DNA of 64,000 nt, from positions 1,612,001 through 1,676,000 of the forward strand of contig NC_015064.1 in the NCBI RefSeq assembly GCF_000178975.2, given 5' to 3'. Shown here piece by piece: positions 1-9,148 of this stretch. The DNA is from Granulicella tundricola MP5ACTX9 (lineage in GTDB: Bacteria; Acidobacteriota; Terriglobia; Terriglobales; Acidobacteriaceae). The notes beneath the pieces were generated by a model. The model saw only the letters and a program-made list of their open reading frames with translations, had not been told where the DNA came from and ran no database searches. Position 1 is the stretch's first letter. Every line of letters starts with the position of its first letter. The translations under genes and the position numbers were made by a program.

Positions 1-2299
<2,299 letters not shown>

Positions 2300-2326
2300 C
2301 GATAGTGATTAGGGGTTAGTAGGAAC

Positions 2327-2365
2327 AATGCAAAGGCCCGCTCTTAGGGAGCGGGCCTTTGCATT
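2327..2365. terminator. Bidirectional terminator between mdh and cyclophilin
   Basis: A perfect 17-bp stem (arms 2327-2343 and 2349-2365, 5-nt loop) contains AAAGGCCCGCTC / GAGCGGGCCTTT. It sits between convergent mdh (+) and a cyclophilin gene (-), with A/T-rich ends on both sides, so it can terminate both transcripts. Confidence 0.9.
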
Positions 2366-2381
2366 TGGGGTGACGGACTGC

Positions 2382-2903
2382 TTAGGCTACGCGTTCGATG
2401 GTGACGCTCTCCAGGACGATGGGGGTCTTGGGGCGGTCCATGCCGTCGCGGCTGGCGTTGGAGATCTTCTCAACGATGTCGTAACCTTCAACGACCTCAC
2501 CGAAGATGGTGTGCTTGCCGGTGAGCCAGCTGGTGTCGGTGACGGTGATGAAGAACTGGCTGCCGTTGGTGTTGGGGCCGGCGTTGGCCATGGCGAGCTT
2601 GCCGGGTTCCTTGAAGTGGTGGGTGGAACCCTTGGTCTCATCCGCGAACTTGTAACCAGGGCCGCCCATGCCGGTGCCTTCGGGGTCTCCGCCCTGGATC
2701 ATGAACTGGGGGATGACGCGGTGGAAGATGCTGCCGTCGTAGAGCTTGTCGCCCTTCTTGCTGCGGCTGGACCACTCGCGTGTGCCTTCTGCGAGCTCAA
2801 TGAAGTTCTTGACGGTGATGGGGGCGTCCTTCTCGAAGAGCTCGCAGACGATGGTTCCCTGGGAGGTCTTGAAGGTTGCGTAGGTTCCTGGCTTGCTTGG
2901 CAT
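2382..2903 (-). CDS. Peptidyl-prolyl cis-trans isomerase, cyclophilin type, cytoplasmic
   Basis: Cyclophilins catalyse cis-trans isomerisation of proline peptide bonds during folding. The 173-aa protein has the whole fold: TSQGTIVCELFEKDAP near the start, KNFIELAEG, the active-site block FHRVIPQFMIQGGDPEGTG with the catalytic Arg, LAMANAGPNTNGSQFFI, and a C-terminal HTIFGEVVEGYDIVEKI. There is no signal peptide, so a cytoplasmic location is inferred. A second, exported cyclophilin gene lies upstream on the same strand, 85 bp away. Confidence 0.93.
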   Translation of the reverse strand: MPSKPGTYATFKTSQGTIVCELFEKDAPITVKNFIELAEGTREWSSRSKKGDKLYDGSIFHRVIPQFMIQGGDPEGTGMGGPGYKFADETKGSTHHFKEPGKLAMANAGPNTNGSQFFITVTDTSWLTGKHTIFGEVVEGYDIVEKISNASRDGMDRPKTPIVLESVTIERVA

Positions 2904-2988
2904 TCGTGTTTCTCCTGACAGTGTGATGCTGTTGACGGTGCGAAGAGGGAAGGCGATCGAAGCTCAAAGGCTGGGACGCGAGACGAAA

Positions 2989-3777
2989 TTATTTGGGCGG
3001 CGGCGGCATGACCGGGACACCGGGGCCGGCGGGTGAGGCTGCGGGCGGCACGGGCTCGGCTGGGATGGCCTGACCCTCCTTCACGATGGTCACCTTGTTG
3101 AGGAGGACCGGGGTGATGGGCTTGTCCTGGTTGTTGCGGTCCACGCGCGCTATGGTGGCGACGATCAGGACGGAGTGCGCGTCGCACTGGCCGAAGATGG
3201 TGTACTTGCCGTCGAGATCGGGCTGAGGGAGCTCCGTGATGAAGAACTGGGTGCCGTTGGTGTTGGGGCCGGCGTTGGCCATGGCGAGGCGGCCGGGGAC
3301 ATCGAAATACAAGCCGGGGGTGGTTTCGTTGTCGAAGAAGTAGCCGGCGTCTCCGGTGCCGTCTCCGGCGTGGTCTCCGCCCTGGATCATGAAGCCGGGG
3401 ATGACGCGGTGGAAGGTGGTGCCGTCGTAGAAGCGGACGCCGTGGATCTTCTTGAGGGTCTTGGGATCGGTCCAGTCCTTCTTGCCTTCGGCGAGGGAGA
3501 TGAAGTTCTCGGTCGCGAGGGGCGATTGCTTGTCAAAGAACTTGCAGGTGAGACGGCCCATGTTGGTATCCATGATGACGGTGGGGCCGGTGGGGCTGGG
3601 GGCGGGTGCGCCCTGGCCGGCTCCGGGTGCGTCGGGGAGCTGGCTGGCGGGCTGGGCTGCCTGCGGAGTTGGGGAGTCGGGCAGTGGCTCGGCTGGCTTG
3701 GCCGGGGTCTGGGCCATGAGGGCGGAGCTGAAGAGCAGGGCGGCGAAGCAGGTGGTCGTGCCAGTGCGGAAGATCAT
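2989..3777 (-). CDS. Exported cyclophilin-type peptidyl-prolyl isomerase
   Basis: This is a cyclophilin paralogue with an N-terminal signal sequence (MIFRTG...CFAALLFSSALMAQ) and a Pro/Ala-rich linker of about 40 residues, pointing to a periplasmic foldase. The catalytic block FHRVIPGFMIQGGDHAGDG and the LAMANAGPNTNGTQFFI block are intact, and a Pro-rich tail (PPAASPAGPGVPVMPPPPK) follows the domain. The open frame extends to 3870, but ATG 3777 is chosen because the signal peptide begins there; a GTG one codon upstream is an alternative, and no strong Shine-Dalgarno is visible for either. The length is 262 aa. Confidence 0.88.
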   Translation of the reverse strand: MIFRTGTTTCFAALLFSSALMAQTPAKPAEPLPDSPTPQAAQPASQLPDAPGAGQGAPAPSPTGPTVIMDTNMGRLTCKFFDKQSPLATENFISLAEGKKDWTDPKTLKKIHGVRFYDGTTFHRVIPGFMIQGGDHAGDGTGDAGYFFDNETTPGLYFDVPGRLAMANAGPNTNGTQFFITELPQPDLDGKYTIFGQCDAHSVLIVATIARVDRNNQDKPITPVLLNKVTIVKEGQAIPAEPVPPAASPAGPGVPVMPPPPK

Positions 3778-3863
3778 CACGTCTATCAGGCTATCGTATC
3801 CGGCGTGTTGGGAGCAAAGTAACGGATGTGTCTTTCCCGCATCCAACGTGCTGGAGGAAACAC

Positions 3864-4160
3864 ATGGCAAAGTACGCGTTGTATGCAGAGTTGAAGCCGA
3901 AGCCGGGCAAGGAAGCTGAAATCGAAGCGTTTCTGAAGCAAGGCGCGGAGATGGCGAAGGACGAGAAGGGCACCGTGACGTGGTACGGCTTCAAGGAAGA
4001 CAACGGGACGTATGGGGTGTTCGATACGTTTGACGATGAGGCTGGGCGGGATGCTCATTTGAATGGTGAGATCGCCAAGGCTCTGTTCGCTGTGGCGGAT
4101 GAATACTTTTCAGAGGCTCCTAAGATCCATAAGATCGCGTTGCTGGCGGAGAAGCTTTAG
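3864..4160 (+). CDS. Antibiotic-biosynthesis-monooxygenase (ABM) domain protein
   Basis: This 98-aa ferredoxin-like-fold protein of the ABM/quinol-monooxygenase family shows KYALYAELKPKPGKEAEIEAFL, then TVTWYGFKEDNGTYGVFDTFDDEAGRD spread over the central strands, and HLNGEIAKAL. Members include small quinol oxygenases and heme-related oxygenases; the substrate here is unknown. The start at 3864 is supported by GGAGG at 3853-3857, 6 nt upstream. It is divergent from the exported cyclophilin and appears monocistronic. Confidence 0.8.
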   Translation: MAKYALYAELKPKPGKEAEIEAFLKQGAEMAKDEKGTVTWYGFKEDNGTYGVFDTFDDEAGRDAHLNGEIAKALFAVADEYFSEAPKIHKIALLAEKL

Positions 4161-4202
4161 TGGCTGGCTGAGGGAGAACAGGCAACAACAACTGCCAATA
4201 CG

Positions 4203-4230
4203 GAGGTTCTGAGCTTCGCTCAGAATGACG
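4203..4230. repeat. REP-like palindromic repeat, copy 1
   Basis: A 28-bp sequence containing TTCTGAGC-TTC-GCTCAGAA (8-bp arms, 3-nt loop) occurs identically at 6136-6163. Both copies lie in intergenic DNA. It lies just beyond the 3' end of the ABM gene and before the convergent dipeptidase gene. Confidence 0.8.
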
Positions 4231-4270
4231 GTTGTGGGTGGGTGATGGTCGTGGTTTAGCCAGTGATGGG

Positions 4271-5401
4271 TTAGCCATGCGTTGCGTGGTCTTGGATTGA
4301 TTGGAAGACGCGGAGTAGGTTGCCGCCGAGGAGCTTGTGAAGCTGCTCGGCGGTGATGCCGCGGTCGTAGAGGCCTCGGGTGATCTTGATGAGGTCGGCT
4401 GCGGTGTCGATCTCTGCCGGGGTTGCGGGGATGCCGTCAAAGTCTGAGCCTATGCCTATGTGGTCTTCTCCGGCTACGCGGAGGATGTGCTCGATGTGGT
4501 CCAGCAGGGAGCTCAGGGGTGGGCGCTCAAGGCGGGCGGCGAACTCACGGTCTATGGCGTTTGAGACGGCGAAGGGGACGGGGTCTCCGTTGAGGCGGTA
4601 TGGGGCGGCTGCGGCTTGGTGAGCGAGGTCGCGCTCCGGCTTCAGAGCGCTCCAGGCGGCGCGCCAGGTCTCATCAATGAAGGCGGGGAAGAAGTTCACC
4701 ATGACGGCTCCGCCGGTGGCGGCTATGGCGCGTATCTGGTCGTCGGTGAGGTTGCGGGGGGCTCCGGTAAGGGCTCGGGCGGAGGAGTGAGAGGCGATGA
4801 TGGGGGCGGTGGAGGTGGCGAGGACGTCTTCCAGGGTCTTGTCTGATACGTGGCTTACGTCCACCATCATGCCGAGGCGGTTCATCTCGCGAATGACCTG
4901 TTTGCCGAAGTCTGTGAGGCCATTGTGATGGCCCCCGTCTCCGGAGGAGTCTGCCCAGGTGGTGGTGTGGCTCCAGGTGAGGGTCATGTAGCGGACGCCC
5001 AGCTGGTGGTAGGTGCGGAGGATCTCCAGGTTGTCCTCTATGGCGTGGCCGCCTTCTACGGCCAGGACGATGGCGAACTTTCCGGCCTTGCGGGCGACGA
5101 GGATCTCTGCGGGGGTGCGGCAGAGGGCCAGGGCTTCGGGTGCGCTGCGGACCTGGGCGAGGACGCCGTCGATGAGCTGGAAGGCGCGGTCGGATTGCGT
5201 GCCGGGGGGAAACTCGGTGGGGTCGACCCAGATGGCGAAGAACTCGGCGGCGAGGTTTCCTTCCTGGGCGGTGGCCAGGTTGATCATGCCGTCGTCGAGC
5301 GGGCCGGTGAAGCTCCAGTTCTCGTCGACGAAGCGCTGGGGTGTATCGGCGTGCGCGTCGAGGATGAGGGCTGTGGCGTGGATCTGGTCGGCTTCATGCA
5401 T
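4271..5401 (-). CDS. Membrane-dipeptidase family M19 (renal dipeptidase-like)
   Basis: This is a zinc metallo-dipeptidase of the amidohydrolase fold that hydrolyses dipeptides. Family motifs in order are LDAHADTP (zinc ligands), the bridging glutamate in VEGGHAIEDN, YMTLTWSH, DVSHVSDKT, ASHSSARALTGAPRNLTDDQ and GIGSDFDGIPATP. The product is 376 aa from ATG 5401, chosen because homology begins there; the frame is open 21 codons further (to 5464), with no good Shine-Dalgarno at either start. No signal peptide is seen, so a cytoplasmic peptidase is more likely than an exported one. Confidence 0.88.
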   Translation of the reverse strand: MHEADQIHATALILDAHADTPQRFVDENWSFTGPLDDGMINLATAQEGNLAAEFFAIWVDPTEFPPGTQSDRAFQLIDGVLAQVRSAPEALALCRTPAEILVARKAGKFAIVLAVEGGHAIEDNLEILRTYHQLGVRYMTLTWSHTTTWADSSGDGGHHNGLTDFGKQVIREMNRLGMMVDVSHVSDKTLEDVLATSTAPIIASHSSARALTGAPRNLTDDQIRAIAATGGAVMVNFFPAFIDETWRAAWSALKPERDLAHQAAAAPYRLNGDPVPFAVSNAIDREFAARLERPPLSSLLDHIEHILRVAGEDHIGIGSDFDGIPATPAEIDTAADLIKITRGLYDRGITAEQLHKLLGGNLLRVFQSIQDHATHG

Positions 5402-5513
5402 GGCGTTTTGTGAGTCTCCGTGGGGTATCCCCCCACCTGGGTGTTTCGGTCTAAAGTCTTCCATTCATTGTGGTTAGGTCTGGACTTCCAACCAGGAGGT
5501 CTAACCGCAGAAT

Positions 5514-5547
5514 GAGAAAAGCCCCGGGAGTATCCCGAGGCTTCTCT
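5514..5547. terminator. Hairpin in the dipeptidase leader region
   Basis: AGAAAAGCCCCGGGA and TCCCGAGGCTTCTCT form an imperfect stem with a 3-nt loop. On the minus strand it is followed by CTTTTCTCATT and lies about 110 nt before the dipeptidase start, so it could be a leader attenuator or the end of another transcript. Confidence 0.5.
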
Positions 5548-5726
5548 GTGTCTACTTTCATTATACCGAGTTGCCAAGGGTAAATACCCCAACTATTTTT
5601 CGGATGTAACTTGCTTGAAATGTGGTTGTTACGGGAAATTTATGGGTTGTGAGGGCTTGACATGCGAATTTGCTGAGGTTTTCGGAGGAATTATTTTTTC
5701 GGAGGGCTAAGTGAAACAAAGCAAGC

Positions 5727-5765
5727 CGCAAAGGGCGCTGAGGAAAAACGCAAAGGGCGCTAAGG
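5727..5765. repeat. Tandem 17-mer repeat
   Basis: CGCAAAGGGCGCT(G/A)AGG occurs at 5727-5743 and again at 5749-5765, a 22-bp period, differing at one base. Confidence 0.75.
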
Positions 5766-5834
5766 TATTGGGCGTAGCGGTGGCTTGGGACAACCCTGCG
5801 GGTGGTGGGGGTGTCTTATGGTGCGAGGTGAAGT

Positions 5835-6044
5835 ATGAACTTCAATGACGGCACGACAAATCGGGATCTGAATTCGAGCAAGACAGCAGTGGACGCGTCG
5901 CATGAGTCTGGCGATAGCAAGGATGTAGCGACCACCAAGCAGGAGCAGTTGGATGGGGTGGCGATGGAGTCCGCCAAGCGGGCGAATAACCGGATTCATA
6001 GCGATGAGCAGGAGATTCCGGGCAGCACGATCTTTTCGAAGTAG
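5835..6044 (+). CDS. Small hydrophilic protein of unknown function
   Basis: This 69-aa ORF is rich in Asp, Ser, Lys and Asn, has no cysteine or membrane segment and is predicted to be largely disordered; I do not recognise a family. It is supported as a gene by GAGGTG at 5825-5830, 4 nt before the ATG, and by a strong intrinsic terminator 29 bp after the stop (6073-6102). Both indicate a short monocistronic transcript. Confidence 0.6.
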   Translation: MNFNDGTTNRDLNSSKTAVDASHESGDSKDVATTKQEQLDGVAMESAKRANNRIHSDEQEIPGSTIFSK

Positions 6045-6072
6045 AGTTTCTTTGGCTTCCAGTCTGAATGGA

Positions 6073-6102
6073 AACGCCTCGCTTATGCGAGGCGTTTTTT
6101 TT
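6073..6102 (+). terminator. Intrinsic terminator of the 5835 gene
   Basis: A perfect 10-bp stem AACGCCTCGC / GCGAGGCGTT with a TTAT loop is followed by a run of eight T. This is a textbook rho-independent terminator on the plus strand. Confidence 0.9.
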
Positions 6103-6135
6103 GGTCGAGATTTGTTCGGTCTTAGACAAAATACA

Positions 6136-6163
6136 GAGGTTCTGAGCTTCGCTCAGAATGACG
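6136..6163. repeat. REP-like palindromic repeat, copy 2
   Basis: This sequence is identical over 28 bp to 4203-4230 and contains TTCTGAGC-TTC-GCTCAGAA. Again it lies in intergenic DNA, between the terminator at 6073 and the 3' end of the minus-strand gene at 6211. Confidence 0.8.
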
Positions 6164-6210
6164 ACGGGGGAGTGGAATGACGCCGGAGTTTGATCCGAAG
6201 GGCGTGGTGG

Positions 6211-6618
6211 CTACTTGATGGTTTTGGCGCCGGCTTCTGCTACGGCCTGGTCCTGGGCACCGAGGCCGCCGGAGACTCCGATGGCGCCGATGACCTTGCC
6301 GTCGCGCAGAAGAGGGACGCCGCCGGCGAAGATCATGACCTTGCCGTCGTTGGAGGCGTTGATGCCGAAGAACTGGTCGCCGGACTGGGAGAGGGTGCCG
6401 AGGGTGCCGGTCTCGATGTCGAAGGCGCGGCTCGTCCAGGCTTTCTTCTGGGCGATATCGACGGAGCCGAGCCACGCGTTTTCCATGCGCTCAAAGGCGA
6501 GGAGATAGCCGCCGGCGCAGACGACTGCGATGTTCATGGGCTGGCCGATCTTTTCTGCTTCAGCGGTGGCTGCGGCGATGACGGTGCGGGCTTCTGCGAG
6601 GGTTACGGTGTGGCTCAT
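6211..6618 (-). CDS. GlcG/HbpS (DUF336) family protein
   Basis: This 135-aa single-domain protein of the GlcG/HbpS family shows LAEARTVIAAATAEAEK, NIAVVCAGGYLLAFERM, AQKKAWTSRAF and the glycine-rich end GGVPLLRDGKVIGAIGVSGG. Relatives bind heme or cobalamin-like cofactors, or accompany glycolate and 1,2-diol pathways. The partner here is not indicated by context: the neighbour is a Tat-exported phosphoesterase on the same strand, 37 bp upstream, so co-transcription is possible. No signal peptide is present. Confidence 0.85.
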   Translation of the reverse strand: MSHTVTLAEARTVIAAATAEAEKIGQPMNIAVVCAGGYLLAFERMENAWLGSVDIAQKKAWTSRAFDIETGTLGTLSQSGDQFFGINASNDGKVMIFAGGVPLLRDGKVIGAIGVSGGLGAQDQAVAEAGAKTIK

Positions 6619-6655
6619 TGGGTGACTCCTGGAAAATTTCAGTTACTGGGTAAGC

Positions 6656-7651
6656 TTACGCGGTTGTGGGGCTGGATGCGTAAGGATCCGGTAAAGGGTT
6701 GGTGGCTTTCCAGCCGTAGGTCTCGTAGTGCCAGTGGGCTTTGCCGTTGGCGAGCTCGAGGACGGTGAAGCCTTCGGGTGTGCCCCAGCGTGAGCCTCGC
6801 CACCAGTTGCCGCAGACGGCTCCGCTGGTGATGAACGGGATGCCCTGCCATTGGACGACCTCATTGATATGGGTATGGCCCTGGAGGACGGCGATGATGT
6901 TATGGCCGTGGAAGAGAGGGAGCACGGTGGGGGCGTTGCCCAAGAGGAAGCCGTGGAGGTGCGTGATCTGCTGGTAAGCAATGGCGGTGGCGGCTTTGTC
7001 ATCCGGCGGCGAGTACTGGGGGGCGGCGGAGACGATGGGGACGTGGGTGGCGATGATGATGGGCGTGCCGATGGGAGTGGCGGCGAGATCGGATTTGAGC
7101 CAGGCGAGCTGGGCGTCATCGATCATGGCGTCGAAGCCGCGATCGGCGGTGATCTGGATGGAGTCGAGGAGGATGAAGTGGTATCCGGCTTGGTCGAAGG
7201 AGCGGTAGGTCTTGGTTTTGAACGTCTGCTCGAAGGCCTTCTTGCCGTAGAGGGGGTCGGTGAGGGTGATGTTGGAGGCGGGGTCGCGGCCGAAGACGTC
7301 GTGGTTGCCGATGACGTGGTGGATGGGGATGCCGTCTAGGGAGCGCTCGGTCTTTTGGTAGAGGTCGAGGAGCATGAGGGAGCGGTCGCGCGGGGCGGCG
7401 GCCAGGTCGAAGGCGTGGTCGCCACCCTGGATGCAGAGGTCTGGCTTTAAACTGCGGATCTTGGCGAAGGCTAAGGTGGTGCCCTCGTTGGCGTTGAGTT
7501 CTGGTTGGTTGTGGGTGTCGGTGAAGAAGATCAGGCGGAGGTTGCCGGGGGCGGCTGGAAGGGTGAGGGAGTAGGCGGAAGTCGGGAGGGCTAGTGCGGC
7601 GGAGGTGGCGGCAGAAAGGGAGAGGAAGTTGCGGCGGGTGAGGGAAGACAT
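6656..7651 (-). CDS. Tat-exported calcineurin-like metallophosphoesterase
   Basis: A 331-aa phosphoesterase starts with a twin-arginine signal (SLTRRNFLSLSAATSAALALP), so export in folded form is inferred. The five metal-binding blocks are present in order: FFTDTHNQP, QGGDHAFD, VIGNHDVFG, IATHVPI and GHTHINE. These are the dinuclear-metal ligands of the superfamily, members of which hydrolyse phosphomono- or diesters; the substrate is unknown. The gene lies directly upstream of the GlcG-like gene on the same strand. Confidence 0.88.
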   Translation of the reverse strand: MSSLTRRNFLSLSAATSAALALPTSAYSLTLPAAPGNLRLIFFTDTHNQPELNANEGTTLAFAKIRSLKPDLCIQGGDHAFDLAAAPRDRSLMLLDLYQKTERSLDGIPIHHVIGNHDVFGRDPASNITLTDPLYGKKAFEQTFKTKTYRSFDQAGYHFILLDSIQITADRGFDAMIDDAQLAWLKSDLAATPIGTPIIIATHVPIVSAAPQYSPPDDKAATAIAYQQITHLHGFLLGNAPTVLPLFHGHNIIAVLQGHTHINEVVQWQGIPFITSGAVCGNWWRGSRWGTPEGFTVLELANGKAHWHYETYGWKATNPLPDPYASSPTTA

Positions 7652-7684
7652 GGGGAGATTGTAGGCGAGGGCGTAAATGGAGGG

Positions 7685-7924
7685 CTAGAGATCGCGGAGG
7701 ATGTCTTGCCGGGGCACGCCACGATGATATGCAACTTGATCCAGGATGCTGTTTAGAGTGCCGACTTTCAATGGACGATGATCTGGGATGATTACCGTTT
7801 GGCCGGTCGGGAAGTCGGTGCGCAGGTGAATATGGCTCCCTGTCTGATGGGCGCGTCTGTAACCCCAGCATCGCACCAGATGGTCGACAAGCTTTGATCC
7901 ATGCAGGTTGCGCGGGGTTTTCAA
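7685..7924 (-). CDS. hicA: HicA-like toxin (mRNA interferase)
   Basis: This is a 79-aa protein of the HicA/YcfA dsRBD-like family, which cleave mRNA. The signature GSHIHLRT with the catalytic His is present, followed by IIPDHRPLKVGTLNSILDQV. Its ATG overlaps the stop of the preceding hicB-like gene (ATGA, 7921-7924), so translation is probably coupled. The antitoxin-first order is the less usual one for this system. Confidence 0.88.
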   Translation of the reverse strand: MKTPRNLHGSKLVDHLVRCWGYRRAHQTGSHIHLRTDFPTGQTVIIPDHRPLKVGTLNSILDQVAYHRGVPRQDILRDL

Positions 7925-8130
7925 GCCACCTTCAAAACTTGCTCACGGAGCATGAGGCGGACAGTGGCGGGTGGCTCAGAATCGTAGTAGTAGCACTTTG
8001 TTGCGTCGAGCACCATCGCACACAGATCCAGCCAATCATCCCCCTGCGTGAAGATGGGTACGCCAACAGCGGCTGCACAGAATCCGCCGTCTTCTTCATC
8101 GGGAGTGATCACGAACACAAGCTCTTCCAT
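7921..8130 (-). CDS. hicB: HicB-like antitoxin (short type)
   Basis: A 69-aa protein with the partial RNase-H-like HicB fold (LVFVITPDEEDGGFCAAAVG, then IFTQGDDWLDLCAMVLDA). It lacks a C-terminal DNA-binding domain, as in the short HicB group often mis-labelled as an oxo-acid dehydrogenase fragment. ATG 8130 is chosen because homology begins there; the frame is open further upstream into sdhB, and no clear Shine-Dalgarno is visible. It starts 41 bp after the sdhB stop, so read-through from the sdh operon is possible. Confidence 0.82.
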   Translation of the reverse strand: MEELVFVITPDEEDGGFCAAAVGVPIFTQGDDWLDLCAMVLDATKCYYYDSEPPATVRLMLREQVLKVA

Positions 8131-8171
8131 GTTGTAAAGACTACGCTTTGTGCGAATGGCCTTCAAGCTTT

Positions 8172-8927
8172 CTACAAGCTGAAGAAGTCTTTGACTTGCT
8201 GGATGACTACGTCTCGGCTGACGTCTGAGATGGCTTCGATGAGGGGGAGTTGCTTGGGGCAGGCGGCTACGCAGTTCTGGGCCATGCCGCACTCCTGGAC
8301 TCCTCCGTCTCCGGCCAGGGCGCGAAGGCGTTCTTCCTTGAGGACGGCTCCGGCGGGGTCCATGTTGAAGAGCTTCACCTGGGCGATAGTGGCTGCGCCT
8401 ACGAAGTTGGTGGAGTCATTGAACTGGGGGCAGACCTCCATGCAGATGGTGCAGGAGATGCAGTTGGAGAGAGGGTAGCGCGATTCCTGGATCTGGGGGA
8501 ACTGGCGGGGGGCGGGGCCGAGATCGTAGGTGCCGTCGATGGGGACCCAGGCTTTGACGGCCTTGAGGTTCTGGAAGAGGACGGAGCGGTCTACGGCGAG
8601 GTCTCGGACGACGGGGAACTTGGAGAGCGGGGCGAGGGTGATGGGCTGCTCCAGCTTGTCTACTAGAGCGGAACAAGCCATCCTGGCTTTTCCGTTGATG
8701 AGCATGGCGCAGGAGCCGCAGATCTCCTCGAGGCAGTTGGCGTCGTAGGCGATGGCGGTGGTCTGCTGGCCGCTGGCGGTGACGGGCTCGGCGGCGATCT
8801 CACCCAACAGGGAGGTGATGTTCATGTTGGGGCGATAGGGGATGGAGAACTTCTCCGTGCGCGCGGGGGCGTCGGGCGTGGCCTGGCGCTTGATGTGGAC
8901 TTCGATGGTGCGGGTGGCGGTGGCCAT
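8172..8927 (-). CDS. sdhB: Succinate dehydrogenase iron-sulfur subunit
   Basis: SdhB carries electrons from the flavoprotein to quinone in complex II. All three clusters are visible in the 251-aa product: the 2Fe-2S ligands C65, C70, C73 and C85; then the CISCTICMEVCP block and the CGMAQNCVAACPKQLP block for the 4Fe-4S and 3Fe-4S centres. It is the last sdh gene of the operon, preceded by the 41-aa gene at 9014-9139 and separated from it by an 86-bp spacer full of palindromes. Confidence 0.95.
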   Translation of the reverse strand: MATATRTIEVHIKRQATPDAPARTEKFSIPYRPNMNITSLLGEIAAEPVTASGQQTTAIAYDANCLEEICGSCAMLINGKARMACSALVDKLEQPITLAPLSKFPVVRDLAVDRSVLFQNLKAVKAWVPIDGTYDLGPAPRQFPQIQESRYPLSNCISCTICMEVCPQFNDSTNFVGAATIAQVKLFNMDPAGAVLKEERLRALAGDGGVQECGMAQNCVAACPKQLPLIEAISDVSRDVVIQQVKDFFSL

Positions 8928-8942
8928 GGGATATTCCCTCAG

Positions 8943-8994
8943 GGGCTAAAGCCCGGTTTGTTGCTAATGCGGGTGGCGGGGCTGAAGCCCCGCC
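8943..8994. repeat. GGGCT..AGCCC palindromic repeat cluster in the sdh operon
   Basis: GGGCTAAAGCCC at 8943-8954 and the larger GGCGGGGCT-GA-AGCCCCGCC at 8975-8994 lie between the 41-aa gene and sdhB. The same core occurs at 46126-46180, so this is a dispersed repeat family. Within the operon mRNA it would fold into strong hairpins that could affect sdhB expression or mRNA stability. Confidence 0.8.
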
Positions 8995-9013
8995 CTTTCA
9001 AAACTGATTGCAC

Positions 9014-9139
9014 TTAGCGAAATCTGTGGGTGCTGAACATATCGCGGTCAGAACCGTAGATGACGGCGAGGTAGAAGAGCCAGGGAATGACATAGCGGCC
9101 GAACACCCACGATAGGGCAACGATTGGCAACACGTACAT
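9014..9139 (-). CDS. 41-aa single-span membrane protein within the sdh operon
   Basis: This short ORF encodes a hydrophobic peptide (MYVLPIVALSW..., one predicted helix to about residue 28, then charged residues around GSDRD and HRFR). It begins 9 nt after the sdhA stop codon, and its Shine-Dalgarno GAGGA overlaps that stop with 5-nt spacing, the arrangement of a translationally coupled gene. No family is recognised. It could be an accessory small subunit or assembly peptide of complex II, or a small membrane protein unrelated to it. Confidence 0.6.
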   Translation of the reverse strand: MYVLPIVALSWVFGRYVIPWLFYLAVIYGSDRDMFSTHRFR

Positions 9140-9148
9140 GGCAGGTCC

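Larger units (their letters stand above)
5402..5834. other. Non-coding stretch with hairpins and short repeats
   Basis: I see no convincing gene in these 430 bases. The stretch holds an imperfect inverted repeat at 5472-5506 (GGTTAG...CTAACC), a strong hairpin at 5514-5547, a directly repeated 17-mer at 5727-5765 and an A/T-richer segment around 5560-5710. It probably contains the promoter and leader of the minus-strand dipeptidase and the promoter of the small plus-strand gene at 5835. Confidence 0.6.

Noticed and set aside
3175..3822. Long plus-strand open frame opposite the exported cyclophilin
   Set aside because: Gly/Val-rich mirror of the minus-strand gene caused by high G+C; no ribosome-binding site or family features, while the opposite strand encodes an intact cyclophilin.
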